Shown here one piece after another: positions 1 to 8,871 of a stretch of DNA of 32,625 bases (positions are counted from its first letter, which is position 1; every line of letters starts with the position of its first letter). The DNA comes from Gammaproteobacteria bacterium (lineage in GTDB: Bacteria; Pseudomonadota; Gammaproteobacteria; Magnimaribacterales; D2472). A model generated the notes under the pieces. It saw nothing but the letters and a program-made list of their open reading frames with translations. It made no database searches and had not been told where the DNA came from. The position numbers were made by a program, and so were the translations under genes. The stretch lies in NCBI GenBank assembly GCA_023257795.1, contig JALRBL010000068.1, positions 1 to 32,625 of the forward strand. Direction: 5' to 3'.

Positions 1-151
1 GGCATACCAAGAACCCGATGCCTAGAGCAAAACTTGCCCATAAGCCTAACTTTTGTTTTTCGATGTTAAACTTTTTCGCTTGAATATACGAGAAGTGCAT
101 GCTAGCACTACTCAATAAAATTAAAACGGTACTGATGTAAAAAATAGAAAG
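1..151 (-). other. Cytochrome c oxidase subunit III-like fragment joined in frame to lnt
   Basis: Reading the minus strand in the lnt frame, the sequence after the Lnt motif VPFGEFVP does not continue as Lnt. It reads SIFYISTVLILLSSASMHF, then a basic loop, then LGLWASFALGIGFLVC. Two hydrophobic helices around an LLSSASMH signature resemble the middle of heme-copper oxidase subunit III, not the Lnt region that should carry the catalytic cysteine. Both adjacent frames quickly hit stops, so a simple frameshift does not recover Lnt. The most likely explanation is a chimeric join at a contig end, placed roughly at 140-155. A true genomic fusion is possible but less likely. Confidence 0.6.
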
Positions 152-1138
152 TGGAACAAACTCACCAAATGGGACAAGGTGCCTTTTTGAATAAAAGTCC
201 CCTGTATTATAGATCTCAAGTGTATTTAAGAGTTTTTGTTCCTGATATCTCCACGAACCTCCGACAACATTAATTCCTTTTTGATTTAAATAGTTTCTTA
301 GGTAGTCCATATTAGGGTGTTCGGTGTCAAAAGGAAGGGGTGTTTCTGGCCATATATTTATAACTTCTGAATCATGAACTGTATGTGCAAGTAATGCATT
401 AATAATATTATTAGATGACTGCAAAGAGTACTTCGCATCTAATTCAATTGCAGGTTGAACGAGATTTACATCTGCTGCTCTATTTGAAATTTCTTTTGAA
501 GGAACTGGTAAAAAACTTATCAAGAGCAAGGTCCAAATTAAAATAATTTTTATGCTTGATCCAGGAACAGTCTCATTAACAAAAAAATAAGCAAAGAAGT
601 ATATAAAAAATGACATTCCAAATACCCCTATTAATGGAATGCCTGTTTGGTAAAAAGTATCAATGGTGGTAATTCCTGGAGATAGCCAAGGGAAGCCACC
701 AAAAAGAAAATAACGCAAAAGCTCAACTGTTAAGAAGCAGCTAGCAAATAAAACTCCCTTTAAAGAATTAGGAGTAGATTTTATGAGGTTATTAAATACT
801 CCTAGAGGAGTAATAAATATAATTGATAAAAAAATACTCAATATAACTATAGCTAAAAAAGCTAGGTAAATATTGATATTTCCATAATAGTGAATACTTA
901 CTATTATCCATCCAATTCCAAAACTCCAAAATGCAAAACCCCAGATAAATAGTCTAATAAATAAAAAATAATCAGTTACCTTTTGATTAAAAAGATAGGC
1001 AATATAACCATAAGAAATGATGACTAGAAATTTAAGGTCAAATGGAGCAAAAGATAAAAAATTAATGGCTCCAAATAAAAAAGGAGTCAGAATATTACTT
1101 AAGAATTTTGAATTATTTTTCTTTAATGGTGATGCCAA
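152..1138 (-). CDS. lnt: Apolipoprotein N-acyltransferase, truncated before the catalytic cysteine
   Basis: Lnt transfers the third acyl chain to the N-terminal cysteine of lipoproteins in the inner membrane. The ORF is absent from the supplied track because it runs off the window. It begins with several hydrophobic segments that include FGAINFLSFAPFDLKFL and the family motif LFGGFPWLSPG. The nitrilase-like domain follows, with WPETPLP (expected catalytic Glu) and SKRHLVPFGEFVP (expected catalytic Lys and second Glu). The frame then changes character before the catalytic Cys. No in-frame ATG precedes the first membrane segment. The TTG at 1138 gives LASPLKKNNSKFL and overlaps corC by 26 nt, as suits the last gene of the miaB operon. 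Identity is confident; the start is moderately sure. Confidence 0.85.
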
Positions 1139-1955
1139 TTTTCTTAACTTTGCGCTTGTCCGCTGCAGTCACGGCAAGTATTAAATTATCAAATTCTATC
1201 CTATCTCCAACTTTAGGCAGCAAGCCAAATCGTTGGATAAATAAACCTCCTAGAGTTTCTGCATCAATAGCCCTTACATCAACCTTAAATGCTTCTGCAA
1301 ACACTGGCAACTCAAGCATAGCATCTGCAATAAATTCTTTCTCAGCAACCTGAATTAGCTCATCTGTTTCTTCAACATCATGCTCATCTTCAATTTCACC
1401 AACAAGCTCTTCCAATACGTCTTCAATCGTAACTAGGCCTGAGATAGTTCCGTATTCATCAACAACCACTGCTAGGTGGGATTTGTCTCTTTTAAAGTCT
1501 TCTAATAAAGTATCTAACTTCTTATTTTCGGGTATAACTTTAATTTCTCTTAACATTTTCTTTATATCAAGCTCTGAACCATTCACCAATTCAGGAATGA
1601 TGTCTTTTGCAAGCATTAGTCCTAATACTTCATTAGCGGCATTTCCAAGCACTGGAAACCTTGAATGCCCAGAAGAAATAACCTTTTCAATTATATTTTT
1701 GTGAGATTCTCCAGCTGATATTGTTACCATCTCAATCTTTGGAACCATTATTTCTTTTGTTTTTCTCTCTCCAAGTTTTAGCGCTCTGTCTGCTATAAAG
1801 AAAGCTTCTTTATCAATCAAATCAGTTAAATGGGCTTGCTCAAGTTGACTGCTTACCTCATTTAATGAGGATGCTCTAAAAATTTTAGATGCAATTCGCC
1901 TCCTTAAATTTTGAATAAATGAGGTTTTCGAAGGAGGTTTATCGTTTTCGATCAT
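1113..1955 (-). CDS. ybeX: CorC/YbeX-type CBS-domain protein
   Basis: The 280-residue protein has a soluble CorC/HlyC layout without membrane segments. A first CBS domain begins near the conserved MVPKIEMVTI (about residue 70). A second contains VVVDEYGTISGLVTIEDVLEELVGE-type sequence (about 160-190). The acidic linker EIEDEHD leads into the C-terminal transporter-associated domain with TLGGLFIQRFG. YbeX homologues are tied to magnesium/cobalt efflux and, in enterobacteria, to ribosome metabolism alongside YbeY and YbeZ. The start codon overlaps the ybeY stop as ATGA, which indicates translational coupling. The gene sits between ybeY and lnt as in most gammaproteobacteria. Confidence 0.93.
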   Translation of the reverse strand: MIENDKPPSKTSFIQNLRRRIASKIFRASSLNEVSSQLEQAHLTDLIDKEAFFIADRALKLGERKTKEIMVPKIEMVTISAGESHKNIIEKVISSGHSRFPVLGNAANEVLGLMLAKDIIPELVNGSELDIKKMLREIKVIPENKKLDTLLEDFKRDKSHLAVVVDEYGTISGLVTIEDVLEELVGEIEDEHDVEETDELIQVAEKEFIADAMLELPVFAEAFKVDVRAIDAETLGGLFIQRFGLLPKVGDRIEFDNLILAVTAADKRKVKKIGITIKEK

Positions 1956-2398
1956 ATGACAATATATGGATTAGGAATATTAAGTTTTGCAAGTATTTCA
2001 ATTTCAAGCTTTTCCATTTTAACAGCTTCTTCTGAAGTTTCATGATCATAGCCCTTAAGATGAAGAAGGGCATGTAAAAGCATATGCATGATGTGATTTT
2101 GAATAGGTTTCTCTTGTTCGATGGCTTCTTGTCTACAAAACTCATAACAAATTGCAATATCTCCCAAAAATTGATCTTCTGTAAAAGAATCATTTGGGAA
2201 AGCTAAAACATTAGTGCATGCGTCTTTATTTCTAAATTGATAATTGAGAATCTGCATATCCTCTGCATTTAAAAATTTAAGATTTGCATTGCAGTCACCT
2301 AAATCACTTATGGCATTATTGAACACTTCTTGAAGGTTTTTTTCGATTAAAGATATTTGCTCTGATTCTTTAACAGAGTTGATTACAGTTAATCCCAT
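1952..2398 (-). CDS. ybeY: Endoribonuclease YbeY (rRNA maturation factor)
   Basis: This 148-residue protein carries the UPF0054 metal-binding signature H-x3-H-x5-H in HMLLHALLHLKGYDHE (about residues 104-119). Its three histidines bind zinc in this single-strand endoribonuclease. The family works in 16S rRNA 3' end maturation and 70S quality control. Length matches the usual 150-160 residues. The start overlaps the ybeZ stop by one base (TAATG), and its stop overlaps the ybeX start (ATGA), so ybeZ-ybeY-ybeX is tightly coupled. Confidence 0.95.
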   Translation of the reverse strand: MGLTVINSVKESEQISLIEKNLQEVFNNAISDLGDCNANLKFLNAEDMQILNYQFRNKDACTNVLAFPNDSFTEDQFLGDIAICYEFCRQEAIEQEKPIQNHIMHMLLHALLHLKGYDHETSEEAVKMEKLEIEILAKLNIPNPYIVI

Positions 2399-3372
2399 TA
2401 TTTGTTATCTTGCTCAGCAATGCTATATGCATCAACAATCTTTCTCACCAACGGATGTCTTACAACATCTTTTGAGGTTAGGTATGTAAATCCAATACCA
2501 TCAACACCTTTTAAAACTTCTTGTGCATGACTCAACCCTGATCGAACATTTTTGGGGAGATCAATTTGGGTACTATCTCCATTAACTATGGCATAAGAGC
2601 CAAAGCCCATTCTAGTTAAGAACATTTTCATTTGATCAGTTGTTGTATTTTGACTTTCGTCCATGATTATAAATGCGTTATTAAGGGTTCGCCCTCTGAG
2701 ATAAGCAAGTGGAGCAACCTCTAGAATATCCTTCTCTATCATTCGTACAACTTTTTCATAGCCAACCATTTCATACAAGGCATCATAAAGAGGGCGAAGA
2801 TAAGGATCTACTTTTTGAGATAAGTCTCCTGGGAGAAAGCCAAGCTTTTCACCGGCCTCAACGGCAGGCCTTATTAATATTATCTTTTGCACCCTATCAG
2901 CAAGCAAATACTCAACAGCTTTAGCTACAGCCAAGTATGTTTTACCTGTTCCCGCAGGACCAATACCAAAATTTATTTCAAAAGAATCGATAGATTCTAA
3001 ATACTCCTGCTGCTTAGGAGATCTGGCTTTAATAGTCTTTCTTGGGGTTTTGATGATGATATCTTTAAAAATAGTCTTTATTTCAGCATCTGTTTCTGCA
3101 GCGTTACTAACCATATTTGTAAGCAATTCTTTTGAAATCTGCTCTCCTGAATGAGTAGCAGCATATAGCTCATTCATAACCTTGCTTGCTTTAGAAATCT
3201 GTTGAGAATCTCCCACAATTTTAATTACATTGCCGCTTTGAAAAATTTTAACCTGAAGTCTTTTTTCAATAATTTTTAAATTGCCGTTTAGCTCTCCAAC
3301 AAAATTAGCAAGAGCAAGATTGTCTGCTGGCTCTAAAACAAGTTGTTGTGAAGTTCTCTGAGATGCTGGCAT
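2398..3372 (-). CDS. ybeZ: PhoH-like ATPase YbeZ
   Basis: A 324-residue PhoH-family P-loop ATPase. Walker A is GPAGTGKTYLA (about residues 138-148) and Walker B is IIMDESQNTT (about 235-244). An N-terminal KH-like segment, VKIFQSGNVIKIVG, suggests nucleic acid contact. YbeZ is the usual partner of the RNase YbeY and is thought to act as an RNA-remodelling ATPase with it. The start codon overlaps the miaB stop by one base (TGATG). Nothing in the motifs looks degraded. Confidence 0.95.
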   Translation of the reverse strand: MPASQRTSQQLVLEPADNLALANFVGELNGNLKIIEKRLQVKIFQSGNVIKIVGDSQQISKASKVMNELYAATHSGEQISKELLTNMVSNAAETDAEIKTIFKDIIIKTPRKTIKARSPKQQEYLESIDSFEINFGIGPAGTGKTYLAVAKAVEYLLADRVQKIILIRPAVEAGEKLGFLPGDLSQKVDPYLRPLYDALYEMVGYEKVVRMIEKDILEVAPLAYLRGRTLNNAFIIMDESQNTTTDQMKMFLTRMGFGSYAIVNGDSTQIDLPKNVRSGLSHAQEVLKGVDGIGFTYLTSKDVVRHPLVRKIVDAYSIAEQDNK

Positions 3373-4712
3373 CAGGTTAGAGATGAGTGCTCCTTTGCGA
3401 ATATGTGACCTTGAAGTGAATGTGCCAACGCTTTGTTAATCTTTATATCTAATAATGTACCTAGAATTTCAATTTTTTGAAAGTCAAAATTTACTACTCT
3501 ATTGCATTCCGTCCTGCCCTGCATTCTTGTGTTGTCTTTCTTAGAAAGACCTGTTACTAAGCATCTTTGAACTGTACCCTCTAAGTTTTGGGAGTATTTT
3601 CTTTGAAAGCCATCTAGCAGGGTTTGTAGCTCATAAAGCCGCTCCTTTTTTTCATTCATTGAGATATTGTCTTCAATCTTTGCTGCAGGGGTTCCTGGTC
3701 TTGCTGAGTAAATAAAACTGTAAGAAGCATCAAACTGAACTTCATTAACAAGGTCTAATGTTTCTAGAAACTGTTTATGAGTTTCTTGAGGGAAACCAAC
3801 TATAAAATCTGATGAGATTTTAATGCCTGGCCTGGCCTTATGAAGTTTAGCAATAATCTCAAGATAAGTTTCCCTAGTATAGTTTCGTTTCATTTTTGTA
3901 AGTATTTCATTTGATCCAGACTGAACTGGCAAATGGAGGTGACTAACTAGCTCAGGAACATATTTATAGCATTCAATTAAATCATCTGTCATATCTAATG
4001 GGTGAGAAGTGGTATAACGAATTCTTTCTATGCCATCTACTGAGCCAGCAACTTCTATCAAGTCGCTAAGCCTAAGTAGCCTGCCATTATGTGGGTATTC
4101 ATATGCATTCACATTTTGACCAACAAACGTAATCTCAGAAACTCCTTGCTCAGAGAGTCTGGCTATTTCATCAAATATCTGCTGGGGATGTCTGCTAACC
4201 TCATCTCCTCGAGTATATGGTACAACGCAAAAGGAGCAATACTTTGAGCAGCCTTCCATAATAGAAACAAATGCGGTTGGACCATCAGCAGTAGGCAAGG
4301 GAAGCAAATCAAACTTTTCTTCAATTGGAAATGAAACATCAACTGCCTTGATTTTATTATTTTCCTCAAGCAGCTTAGGAACTCGCTGTAATGTCTGGGG
4401 ACCATAAATTAGGTCTACAAATGGAGCCCTTTTATAAATATTATCCCCCTCTTGAGTTGCAACGCATCCCCCTACGCCTATTTTCAAGTGAGGATTTTGC
4501 TTTTTGAGCTTGTTGAGTCTTCCTAGCTCTGAATAAACTTTTTCTTCTGCTTTTTCTCTTATTGAGCAGGTATTTAGCAAAATAATATCTGCTTCTTCAG
4601 GAGTAAAGACCTCCTGAATATCTCCGCTAGATTGCATTACCTCTAGTGTCATTTTTGAATCGTATTCATTCATTTGACATCCGTAGGTTTTAATATAAAG
4701 TTTCTTTCCCAT
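3372..4712 (-). CDS. miaB: tRNA-2-methylthio-N6-dimethylallyladenosine synthase MiaB
   Basis: MiaB is a radical-SAM methylthiotransferase that adds the 2-methylthio group to i6A37 in tRNAs reading UNN codons. In 446 residues the UPF0004 domain supplies Cys12 (TYGCQMN), Cys49 (NTCSIR) and Cys83 (GGCVA) for the auxiliary cluster. The radical-SAM CxxxCxxC is at Cys155, Cys159 and Cys162 (CSKYCSFC). A TRAM-like tail follows the YSARPGTPAA segment. The length is typical. It is the first gene of the miaB-ybeZ-ybeY-ybeX-lnt operon and diverges from the DUF1820 gene with only 9 bp between start codons, so its promoter must overlap that gene. It consumes SAM, which metK in this window would supply. 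Confidence 0.97.
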   Translation of the reverse strand: MGKKLYIKTYGCQMNEYDSKMTLEVMQSSGDIQEVFTPEEADIILLNTCSIREKAEEKVYSELGRLNKLKKQNPHLKIGVGGCVATQEGDNIYKRAPFVDLIYGPQTLQRVPKLLEENNKIKAVDVSFPIEEKFDLLPLPTADGPTAFVSIMEGCSKYCSFCVVPYTRGDEVSRHPQQIFDEIARLSEQGVSEITFVGQNVNAYEYPHNGRLLRLSDLIEVAGSVDGIERIRYTTSHPLDMTDDLIECYKYVPELVSHLHLPVQSGSNEILTKMKRNYTRETYLEIIAKLHKARPGIKISSDFIVGFPQETHKQFLETLDLVNEVQFDASYSFIYSARPGTPAAKIEDNISMNEKKERLYELQTLLDGFQRKYSQNLEGTVQRCLVTGLSKKDNTRMQGRTECNRVVNFDFQKIEILGTLLDIKINKALAHSLQGHIFAKEHSSLT

Positions 4713-4721
4713 AACCTAAAT

Positions 4722-5051
4722 ATGAATAAAAGTAAGACTATTTATAAAATAATTTTCATGCAACTTGGTGAAATATACGAGATATTTGCACGGCAAATTT
4801 ATCAAAGTGATATGTATGGTTTCATTGAGGTGGAAGAGTATATATTCAATAAATCAAAACAGCTAGTAGTTGATCCATCAACTGAAAAGCTAAAAAATGA
4901 ATTCAAAAGCGTTGAAAGATCCTATATTCCAATCAATCAAATAATTCGAATTGATGAAGTGGTTGAAACTGGTGAAGCTAAAATCAAGCAAAATAAAAAT
5001 CAAGTCACCCCGCTACCAATAAATATCCAGCCAGCAAGTTCTAAAGATTAG
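4722..5051 (+). CDS. DUF1820 family protein
   Basis: The track ORF starts at 4674 inside miaB. The ATG at 4722 (MNKSKTIYKIIFMQLGEIYE) gives a 109-residue protein that fits the family length and leaves miaB intact. Recognisable family features are IYEIFARQIYQSDMYGFIEVE, VVDPSTEKLKNEF and SYIPINQIIRIDEV; these match the gammaproteobacterial DUF1820 proteins as I remember them. It has no signal peptide or membrane segment and ends in a proline-rich tail. The function is unknown. It is followed 57 nt later by the phoD-like gene, which has its own -10 box, so co-transcription is uncertain. Confidence 0.8.
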   Translation: MNKSKTIYKIIFMQLGEIYEIFARQIYQSDMYGFIEVEEYIFNKSKQLVVDPSTEKLKNEFKSVERSYIPINQIIRIDEVVETGEAKIKQNKNQVTPLPINIQPASSKD

Positions 5052-5096
5052 ATCTTTTGCCTATCATGTTGGTAATGAGATTTTTCGAGTGTGCCA

Positions 5097-5102
5097 TATA
5101 AT
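5097..5102 (+). promoter_or_regulatory. TATAAT -10 box immediately before phoD
   Basis: A consensus TATAAT is followed by only six bases (ttactt) before the ATG at 5109. Transcription would begin at or within a base or two of the start codon, giving a leaderless mRNA. No convincing -35 is seen at 17 nt spacing. No Shine-Dalgarno sequence precedes the ATG. Confidence 0.5.
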
Positions 5103-5108
5103 TTACTT

Positions 5109-6707
5109 ATGCAAAGAAGAGATTTATTAAAGTTTTCTGCATTAAGCGCAAGCTTTGGACTCCTATCAGGAAAGATTTCCAGTAATGTCAAAGGGGGTTC
5201 ATTTAAGCATGGAGTTGCAAGCGGAGACCCCACTCATAAATATGTGATTCTATGGACAAGAGTCACTCCTAAAGCCCCGGGAAGTATTTTAGTTACCTTG
5301 GAGGTTTCCTCTAACAATAAATTTAATGACATAGTCTATAAAAAAAGACTTTATACCGATCCCATAAGAGACTACACCATAAAACATGATTTCAATGCAG
5401 GGCTCTATTTTGACCAAGGCCAAAGTTTTTATTTTAGATTTAAATGTGGTGATTCATTTTCAGATATTGGAAGATCGCAAACCTTTCCAAAACTGGATGT
5501 AAGGTTTGCATGCTTGAGTTGCTCAAATTATCCAACTGGCTTTTTCAATGCTTACGAAGCATGTGCTAATGAGAATCTAGATTTTTGGCTCCATCTTGGA
5601 GATTATCTATACGAGTATAGTGACAAAGGATATGGAACAGAAAACGCTAGCAAACTAAATCGGGTGCCAGAGCCATCTCATGAAATAGTAACACTAGGTG
5701 ATTACAGAACTAGGCACTCTCAGTATAAGCTTGATGAAGGATCAAAAAAACTTCATGCTTTTGCCCCCCTGATTCCAATATGGGATGATCACGAGTTTGC
5801 GAATGATGCATGGATGAGAGGAGCAGAAAATCATGCTTTTGATGGAAGTGAAGGCACTTTCTTAAAAAGAAGAGCTGCTGCAATAAAGGCTTATATGGAG
5901 TGGATGCCAATAAGAGAACATAAAAATAAACGAAAAATTTATAGGCAATTTAAAAATCCAATAATAAATTTAATGATGCTGGATACGCGTCAATTTGGAA
6001 GAGATGAGCAAATTAAACCTTTAAACTATCTTGAGAACGGAAGGTTTGACAGAACTGCTTTTTTTGAAAAATTACACGATAAAGAAAGGCAGCTTCTTGG
6101 AAAAAAGCAGCTTGCATGGATTGATAAAAATTTAAGACAAAACTCTTCAACATGGGTTGTAGCTGGGCAACAAATCTTAATGACCAAGGTAAAATTTCCT
6201 AAAATTAAAGATCTGCTTGATGGGAGAAATCCCCCGCAATGGCTAGAAAAATTTTTACCTCTGCAAAATGAAGATATTCCGTCAAATCTCGATGCGTGGG
6301 ATGGGTATCCAGCGGCTAGATCATCGTTGTATGACCTATTTAAAAGATCAAATATATCTTTGATCTCATTAGCGGGTGACACTCATAATAGCTGGGTCTC
6401 AAATCTCAAAGATGATGTGGGTGATCCCATCGGTTTTGAACTAGGAACTCCTTCAGTAACCTCGCCAGGGGTAGCAGATTCCTTAAATATTGACCCAAAA
6501 AAACTAGAGAATGGAATTAAAGAAAATTCAGCTGAAATTGCATGGATGGATGCAAAATACAGAGGTTACTTAATATGCAAAGCATCCAACAAAAGATTTA
6601 CGGCTCAATTCAAATTTATCGATACTATTACAAAGAAAAAATTTAATGTTATAGATGGCCCTATGTTTGAAGCGTCGACAGGAAATAGGAATATTTCTAG
6701 GCTCTAA
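5109..6707 (+). CDS. phoD: PhoD-like alkaline phosphatase/phosphodiesterase, Tat-exported
   Basis: The ATG at 5109 yields [21 protein letters not shown], a twin-arginine signal with RRDLLKF. The six extra residues in the track ORF would bury it, so the later start is preferred (532 residues). The mature part has an N-terminal beta domain with [19 protein letters not shown], then the metallophosphatase core: [27 protein letters not shown], and GDTHNSW near the C-terminus. PhoD enzymes use calcium and iron to release phosphate from esters in the periplasm. Tat export would use the tatABC genes found later in this window. Its 3' end overlaps the convergent orn gene by 11 bp. The exact substrate class cannot be read from sequence. 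Confidence 0.9.
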   Translation: MQRRDLLKFSALSASFGLLSGKISSNVKGGSFKHGVASGDPTHKYVILWTRVTPKAPGSILVTLEVSSNNKFNDIVYKKRLYTDPIRDYTIKHDFNAGLYFDQGQSFYFRFKCGDSFSDIGRSQTFPKLDVRFACLSCSNYPTGFFNAYEACANENLDFWLHLGDYLYEYSDKGYGTENASKLNRVPEPSHEIVTLGDYRTRHSQYKLDEGSKKLHAFAPLIPIWDDHEFANDAWMRGAENHAFDGSEGTFLKRRAAAIKAYMEWMPIREHKNKRKIYRQFKNPIINLMMLDTRQFGRDEQIKPLNYLENGRFDRTAFFEKLHDKERQLLGKKQLAWIDKNLRQNSSTWVVAGQQILMTKVKFPKIKDLLDGRNPPQWLEKFLPLQNEDIPSNLDAWDGYPAARSSLYDLFKRSNISLISLAGDTHNSWVSNLKDDVGDPIGFELGTPSVTSPGVADSLNIDPKKLENGIKENSAEIAWMDAKYRGYLICKASNKRFTAQFKFIDTITKKKFNVIDGPMFEASTGNRNISRL

Positions 6708-7245
6708 AGATTTTATCTTTATAAAATTTTAATTCCTTGATCGACTCTCTTATATCATCCTGAGCTCGATGCGTTGAAGATTTTTTATAAAGCTTGTCAC
6801 TCTTGAGCCACCTTGCTATTAATTCTTTTATAGTTGAAACATCAATATGTCGATAATGAAAATAGGACTCAAGCCTAGGCATGTATTTCGCTAAAAACCT
6901 TCTATCATGAGATACAGTATTCCCGCACATTGGCGACTTTCCTTCTCCAACAAATCTTGAAATAAAATCTAGAGTCTCAATCTCTGCAATTTGTTCAGTA
7001 ATTGGGCTTGATTTTACTTTTGCCAATAATCCGCTGCTTTTATGTTGATTTTGATTCCAATCATCCATCGTTGAAAGTAATTCTTTGGGCTGATGAATGA
7101 CTAAGTTAGGTCCTTCCTCTAAAATATTTAAATCCTTATCGGTAATAATGGTTGCAATCTCAATGATGCGTTCTTTTTCTGGATCAAGTCCTGTCATCTC
7201 AAGGTCTATCCAAATTAAGTTCTTATTTGATTTTTTTAATACCAT
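6697..7245 (-). CDS. orn: Oligoribonuclease
   Basis: A 182-residue DEDDh exonuclease that degrades 2-5 nt RNA fragments, and pGpG in bacteria using c-di-GMP. Catalytic residues are Asp14 and Glu16 ([12 protein letters not shown]), Asp114 (VSHDRRF), and His159 and Asp164 ([11 protein letters not shown]). Length and motifs are standard for gammaproteobacterial Orn. It diverges from rsgA across 35 bp, the same orn/rsgA arrangement as in E. coli, and converges on phoD. Confidence 0.97.
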   Translation of the reverse strand: MVLKKSNKNLIWIDLEMTGLDPEKERIIEIATIITDKDLNILEEGPNLVIHQPKELLSTMDDWNQNQHKSSGLLAKVKSSPITEQIAEIETLDFISRFVGEGKSPMCGNTVSHDRRFLAKYMPRLESYFHYRHIDVSTIKELIARWLKSDKLYKKSSTHRAQDDIRESIKELKFYKDKIFRA

Positions 7246-7280
7246 ATTTTATTGATCGAATGCTGTATTGTGGTACCTGA

Positions 7281-8141
7281 ATGGAAAAAGTTCAAATTGG
7301 AAGAATAATTGAAATCTACAAAGATTCTTGTCTCATACAAGTTGATAAAACCGTCATAAGATTATTGCTTCCCAAAAAATTAGCTATTGTTGTGGGAGAT
7401 CTTATTAAATTAGACACTTCTTCAAAGAAAGAAGCACAAATATTAGAAATTAAGCAAAGAACTTCTTCACTAACAAAAACTATTAATAAAAAAAATAGAG
7501 TTGTTGCGAGCAATATTCATAAAGTAGCGATTTTAGCTTCCTCTAAACCAAAGATTTCTAACTCCTTAGTTGATAAATGGTTGGTTTTATCAAAGATAAA
7601 TAAGTTAGAAGCAATTATTATTTTTAATAAAAGTGATCGAGAAGATTTTGAAAAAATTAGGAATGATATTACTTTATATAACAGTCTAGGCATTGAATGT
7701 TTTGAAGTTTCAACAAAATATGGGGCTGGAATAAATACGCTAAAAAATTCTATTGCCAAACAAAGCGTTGCGTTAGTTGGTCTTTCTGGAGTGGGTAAGT
7801 CCAGCCTTATCAGGCTATTAACAGGAGCTGATATTAAAACTCAAAATCTTTCAAAGAATACTGGTAGGCACACCACAACCACAACAAGGTTATATGATGG
7901 GCCTGATTTTAGTCTAATAGACACACCCGGTGCAGGAGATATAGATCTAGAAAATTTTACTAGATTGCAGATAACTTCTGGTTTTCATGAAATATTTTCT
8001 GCTGCCACGAGTTGTAAGTTTACTAATTGCAGTCATGCAAGCAATGAACAAGGTTGCAATGTTTTAAAAATGTTGAATAAAGGCATAATTGCTCAATCTA
8101 GATACGAAAACTTTATGCAAGAAATAAATGGAAGAAAATAA
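7281..8141 (+). CDS. rsgA: Ribosome small subunit-dependent GTPase A
   Basis: A 286-residue circularly permuted GTPase that helps late 30S assembly. An N-terminal OB-fold (about residues 1-70) is followed by G4 (NKSD, about 113), then G1 (GLSGVGKSSL, about 167), switch sequence GRHTTTTT, and G3 (DTPGAGD). The C-terminal zinc-binding piece is CKFTNCSHASNEQGC. It is shorter than the 330-350 residues of enteric RsgA, mainly through a trimmed N-terminus. The last 14 nt overlap the ubiE start, so ribosome assembly and ubiquinone genes appear to share a transcript. A TATTGT at 7266-7271 could be the -10. Confidence 0.95.
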   Translation: MEKVQIGRIIEIYKDSCLIQVDKTVIRLLLPKKLAIVVGDLIKLDTSSKKEAQILEIKQRTSSLTKTINKKNRVVASNIHKVAILASSKPKISNSLVDKWLVLSKINKLEAIIIFNKSDREDFEKIRNDITLYNSLGIECFEVSTKYGAGINTLKNSIAKQSVALVGLSGVGKSSLIRLLTGADIKTQNLSKNTGRHTTTTTRLYDGPDFSLIDTPGAGDIDLENFTRLQITSGFHEIFSAATSCKFTNCSHASNEQGCNVLKMLNKGIIAQSRYENFMQEINGRK

Positions 8142-8871
8142 TAAAACACATTTTGGCTTTGAAGAGGTAGGCCTCGAAGAAAAACAAACAAAGGTTAAAG
8201 GGGTTTTTGATTCTGTTGCTGAAAATTATGACTTCATGAATGACCTAATGTCCTTTGGACTTCATAGACTATGGAAGAAAGCTTTGCTGGAATTAGCAGA
8301 ACTCCCCCCTCATCCATCAGTTTTGGATATCGCATCAGGGACTGCAGATATTCCAAAACTAATTATTCAATCTAATCAAAATACTGCGGTGCAGGTCACC
8401 GACATCAATGGATCTATGTTAGAGCTTGGAAGAAATAGAGCGATTGATGAAAATTTTATATCGAATTGTTTTTTTCTAACTGCCTCGGGTGAAGAGCTTC
8501 CATACAAAGATGCAACCTTTGATTTAATAACTGTGGGCTTTGGTCTAAGAAATTTCACAAACAAAGATAAGGGCATAGCAGAAATGCTGAGGTGCCTTAA
8601 ATCAAATGGCGTTCTTCTCATACTAGAATTTTCAAAGCCAACGAATTCCTTTATCAGGAAAGCATATGACTGGTATTCATTCAATATTCTTCCAAAAATG
8701 GGTAAATTTTTTGCTAACGACGAAAAGAGCTATCAATATCTGGCAGAATCAATAAGAATGCACCCAGACCAAGAAAGTCTGAAAATGCATATTCTTGCTG
8801 CCGGATTTTCGAAATGTAATTTCTATAACTTTCAAAATGGAATCGTCTCAATTCATAAGGCCATCAAGTGA
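8128..8871 (+). CDS. ubiE: Ubiquinone/menaquinone C-methyltransferase UbiE
   Basis: UbiE is the SAM-dependent C-methyltransferase of ubiquinone and menaquinone synthesis. The 247-residue protein has the family entry VFDSVAENYDFMNDLMS (about residues 29-45), motif I VLDIASGTADIP (about 69-80), and motif FDLITVGFGLRNFTN (about 131-145). The C-terminus contains YQYLAESIRMHPDQE. Motif I reads SGTAD where GGTGD is usual; the acidic residue is kept, so activity is plausible. The start codon lies inside the rsgA 3' end and the stop overlaps the ubiJ GTG as GTGA. Confidence 0.95.
   Translation: MEENNKTHFGFEEVGLEEKQTKVKGVFDSVAENYDFMNDLMSFGLHRLWKKALLELAELPPHPSVLDIASGTADIPKLIIQSNQNTAVQVTDINGSMLELGRNRAIDENFISNCFFLTASGEELPYKDATFDLITVGFGLRNFTNKDKGIAEMLRCLKSNGVLLILEFSKPTNSFIRKAYDWYSFNILPKMGKFFANDEKSYQYLAESIRMHPDQESLKMHILAAGFSKCNFYNFQNGIVSIHKAIK

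Noticed and set aside
4674-4721. N-terminal extension of the DUF1820 ORF
   Set aside because: It overlaps the miaB 5' end antisense, and the conserved family part begins right after the ATG at 4722.
6706-6720. Terminator between phoD and orn (AAAGAT-TTT-ATCTTT)
   Set aside because: The stem is AT-only apart from one GC pair per arm, lies partly inside coding sequence of both genes, and has no clean T-tract.
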